Source: Spirochaetaceae bacterium
Lineage (GTDB): Bacteria; Spirochaetota; Spirochaetia; Treponematales; Breznakiellaceae
Reading direction: 5' to 3'
DNA length: 7,374 bases
Assembly (NCBI GenBank): GCA_031258625.1
Contig: JAIRMO010000086.1
Coordinates: 1 to 7,374 of the forward strand
Below, piece after piece: positions 5,355 through 7,374 of the stretch; position 1 is the stretch's first letter; the number at the start of each line of letters is the position of its first letter. A program made the translations under genes and the position numbers. The notes beneath the pieces are model-generated. The model was not told the DNA's origin. It saw only the letters and a list, made by a program, of their open reading frames with translations, and did not search any database.

Positions 5355-5433
5355 AAGCCAGGTTAAAGCATTATGTTGGGGTATTAAACCGGACTCCCGA
5401 ATGGGGAAGCCCTAATGACACTGAACCGCCACC

Positions 5434-6468
5434 TTAGTTTGTGTGCAGCATACTTCTTTTTTCATTCCGCCGGACAATTATCCAGTTAAAAATCAGCGCC
5501 AGGATGAGTACTCCGCCCCAAATAACGTCTCGGTAAAAATTGGAAATATGCTCAAACATATTAAGCCCCGATGAAAGAAACTGTAGGATAAACACCGCCA
5601 AGGTAACTCCCCGAATAGTACCGAAGCCACCATTGGGGTCTACCCCCCCCAATACCGCAATAAGGACGCATTGCAGGGTATAGGTAGCGCCGTAATCGGC
5701 CTTGGCGGAATTGGCCCTGGCCATCATAATAAGCCCTGCTATTGATGAAAGAAGTCCCGAGAGCATATAGGTCCCCATGAGGATCCGGGTGTTTTCTAAC
5801 CCCGCATAAATCGCCGCCCTTGGATTTGTTCCCACCAGATAGAGTTTGAGGCCGAAGCTGGTTCTCCCCAACACCGCACCTATGGCAACAGCGGCCAAAA
5901 CATAGAGTATGAAGGGGACCGGTAAAAGGCCAAATAATTCCGTATTTCCAATCTGGGAATACAGGATCGGCAATCGTGACAAAGGCCGGCCTTCGGTCAT
6001 AACGATGGCAAAGCCGGTAAAGAGCTGTTGAGTTCCCAAGGTAGCAAGGATCGCGGGAATTCTCAACCGGGCAATCAGAAAGCCGTTAAAGGCGCCTGCA
6101 GCTATTCCCACCACCAGGGCCAGCAAAACCGCTATCACGATGGAAAAAGCAACGGTCTCCACCGGCGCCCCTCGGGGCGCCATAGCGATGAGGTATTTTG
6201 CGGCAAATATAGCGGACAGGTTAGCGGTCCCCACCACCGCCAAATCGATGCCCCCCGATATCATGGTCAGGCTGACACCGATGGCCATGATTCCGTATTC
6301 CGGAAATTGGGTTGCCATGGAAATAAAATTACCCTTCTGCAAAAAAAGAGCGGGCTTAAGGAATCCCATCAGGATAAACACACCGGCAAACACAAAGAAC
6401 AACCGGACCACATTTTTATCTTCATCTCGCTTAGGTCTTAAGAGAGAATCTGCTTTTTTATCTGCCAT
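5434..6468 (-). CDS. sugar-type ABC transporter permease (RbsC family), second of a pair
   Basis: The 344-residue product is an inner-membrane permease of the ribose/xylose/AI-2 importer family. After a charged cytoplasmic N-terminus (1-20) there are about 8-10 hydrophobic segments. Family hallmarks are SGGIDLAVV (71-79), FNGFLIARLRIPAILATLGT (128-146), the ATPase-contact region GTNPRAAIYAGL (213-224) and AVLGGVDPNGGFGTIRG (271-287). Length is normal for the family. It starts 15 bases after the upstream permease gene and is the last gene of that operon. Separate paired permeases are typical of the LsrC/LsrD, RhaP/RhaQ and YtfT/YjfF systems. The substrate cannot be read from the permease alone, so no symbol is given. 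Confidence 0.9.
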   Translation of the reverse strand: MADKKADSLLRPKRDEDKNVVRLFFVFAGVFILMGFLKPALFLQKGNFISMATQFPEYGIMAIGVSLTMISGGIDLAVVGTANLSAIFAAKYLIAMAPRGAPVETVAFSIVIAVLLALVVGIAAGAFNGFLIARLRIPAILATLGTQQLFTGFAIVMTEGRPLSRLPILYSQIGNTELFGLLPVPFILYVLAAVAIGAVLGRTSFGLKLYLVGTNPRAAIYAGLENTRILMGTYMLSGLLSSIAGLIMMARANSAKADYGATYTLQCVLIAVLGGVDPNGGFGTIRGVTLAVFILQFLSSGLNMFEHISNFYRDVIWGGVLILALIFNWIIVRRNEKRSMLHTN

Positions 6469-6474
6469 TTTTCA

Positions 6475-6478
6475 CTCC
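6475..6478 (-). promoter_or_regulatory. ribosome binding site of the second permease
   Basis: On the - strand GGAG lies 6 bases before the ATG at 6468-6466, in the 15-base gap between the two permease genes. This confirms the start and co-transcription. Confidence 0.65.
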
Positions 6479-6483
6479 ATAAT

Positions 6484-7374
6484 TTATCCCTCGGTTGCCG
6501 CATGGAATTCGAGTGATTTTTTCCTGCCTCGTATAAAACTTTCACCACTTGACCTATATGCCGAAACACCGGTACCAATAATGATAATTGCTCCGGTGAA
6601 TACCTTCTGCCAATAGGTAGGTACCCCGATAAGAATAAGGCTATTGGACATGATAGTCATCAGGGCAATCCCCATGATGGCACCTGTCAAGGTACCCAAA
6701 CCTCCGGTGACTCGAGCGCCCCCCAGTACCACTGCGGCGATAACGGTCATTTCCATGCCGTTCAGGTTGGTGGGATGACAGTTCCTAATCATTGATGCCC
6801 TAGCGATACCGGCAATTCCCGCCACTGCTCCGACAAAGCCGTAAATAAACATCTTGATACCGATTGTATTGAATCCCGCCCGCTGGGCGGAAACCTCATC
6901 TCCACCGATGGCGAAGATTCCCCGGCCCAGCATGGTATAGCGGAGCAGAATGAAAACAAGGATAAGGATACCCAAAAGGACAAATATGGTAACGGGCATC
7001 TCGGAACCCAGGTTCAACACCGAATTGTACACCTTAAACAGATAAGTTTGACCGTGGCGTCGCATGGACTCAGGGACGGGAATTTCATGGGCTCCCAATA
7101 CCCCTTGCATGATACCGATAAAGAGGCTTGAGGTACCCAGGGTCACCACCAAGGTGGGGAAATGAAACCAGGCGATAAGTACCCCGTTTAAGAGACCCAT
7201 CGCCAGCCCAAAGAGCGCCCCCATTGTATAGGGAAGCAGTACTGTTCCGCTGTAATCCCCCGGTAACAGGATGGATGTCGTAACATACATGGCCAATGAA
7301 GCAATGGCGGTAAAGGATATGTCAATACCGCCGGACACAATCACCATCAAGGCCCCGATGGAAAAAAGGGCCGG
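6484..7374 (-). CDS. sugar-type ABC transporter permease (RbsC family), first of a pair, 5' end outside
   Basis: The frame is open to the window edge, giving 296 visible residues; a TTG at 7350 is internal, because the preceding codons (FSIGAL) already belong to the conserved family segment before SGGIDISF. About 50-60 N-terminal residues are probably missing. Hallmarks are SGGIDISF, LLNGVLIAWFHFPTLVVTLGT, the contact loop GGDEVSAQRAGF and AVVLGGARVTGGLGTLTGAI, with several membrane segments between. It would form the membrane pore with the product of 5434-6468. The ATPase and the periplasmic binding protein are expected upstream, beyond 7374. It differs clearly from its partner, so the pair is a heterodimer and not a recent duplication. 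Confidence 0.9.
   Translation of the reverse strand, partial: PALFSIGALMVIVSGGIDISFTAIASLAMYVTTSILLPGDYSGTVLLPYTMGALFGLAMGLLNGVLIAWFHFPTLVVTLGTSSLFIGIMQGVLGAHEIPVPESMRRHGQTYLFKVYNSVLNLGSEMPVTIFVLLGILILVFILLRYTMLGRGIFAIGGDEVSAQRAGFNTIGIKMFIYGFVGAVAGIAGIARASMIRNCHPTNLNGMEMTVIAAVVLGGARVTGGLGTLTGAIMGIALMTIMSNSLILIGVPTYWQKVFTGAIIIIGTGVSAYRSSGESFIRGRKKSLEFHAATEG

Larger units (their letters stand above)
5188..5433. other. convergent intergenic region rich in inverted repeats
   Basis: This 246-base stretch separates glnK from the oppositely oriented permease gene. No coding sequence is supported. It carries four separate inverted repeats (5189-5217 has two joined, then 5247-5284 and 5320-5354) plus a longer-range pair, CCGGCGTAAA at 5240-5249 with TTTACGCCGG at 5304-5313. 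Two similar words, TAAGGCTGGTTAAA (5222-5235) and TAAGCCAGGTTAAA (5354-5367), flank the middle part. It could be a terminator cluster, a genomic repeat element or a small structured RNA. Nothing is recognised at 5368-5433. Confidence 0.5.

Noticed and set aside
1..7374. tRNA, rRNA, CRISPR array, insertion sequence or prophage attachment site
   Set aside because: No cloverleaf, repeat-spacer pattern, transposase motif or terminal inverted repeats with target duplication were seen.

Overview
The window looks like a diazotroph-type nitrogen-control locus, with a decaying group of unknown genes on its left and part of a sugar ABC transporter on its right. The GC-rich central genes, strong Shine-Dalgarno sites and the combination of a NifA-type activator, AmtB and a PII protein would fit a nitrogen-fixing spirochaete such as a termite-gut Treponema. 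That organism guess is an inference from gene style, not proven by anything in the sequence.

Left block (1-1563, visibly more AT-rich). Three + strand genes are joined by short stop/start overlaps, and the second and third have GGAG ribosome sites, so this was once a tightly coupled operon. The first enters from outside the window and ends at 509. The second (499-951) is cut by an in-frame TGA at 772-774. The third (951-1563) needs a one-base frame change between about 1028 and 1092. None is recognised. The start of the first resembles the end of the third, so they may be related copies. A GC-rich hairpin with a T tract (1576-1598) closes the block.

Centre (1600-5187). A GAF - sigma-54 AAA+ - Fis-type HTH activator of NifA type (1657-3261) precedes amtB (3515-4834) and a PII gene, glnK (4846-5187). 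amtB-glnK has a well-spaced -24/-12 (sigma-54) promoter at 3463-3478. A 14-bp word, CCTACRTWWWTGTA, occurs three times: inside the putative promoter of the activator (1630-1643), and as an inverted pair 30 bp apart centre to centre at the end of the activator gene (3249-3262 and 3277-3290), upstream of the sigma-54 promoter. The simplest model is that this is the binding site of the activator (or of a partner regulator), controlling both the activator gene and amtB-glnK. The activator mRNA may be leaderless. The PII protein keeps its ATP/2-oxoglutarate residues and the pore-plugging Arg47 but has Ile in place of the uridylylated Tyr51.

Right block (5188-7374). A 246-base convergent intergenic region is packed with inverted repeats, including a perfect 18-bp repeat likely to act as a two-way terminator. 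Beyond it, on the - strand, are two ABC permease genes of the ribose/xylose/AI-2 type. The upstream one is cut by the window edge. Their ATPase and binding-protein partners are not in the window.
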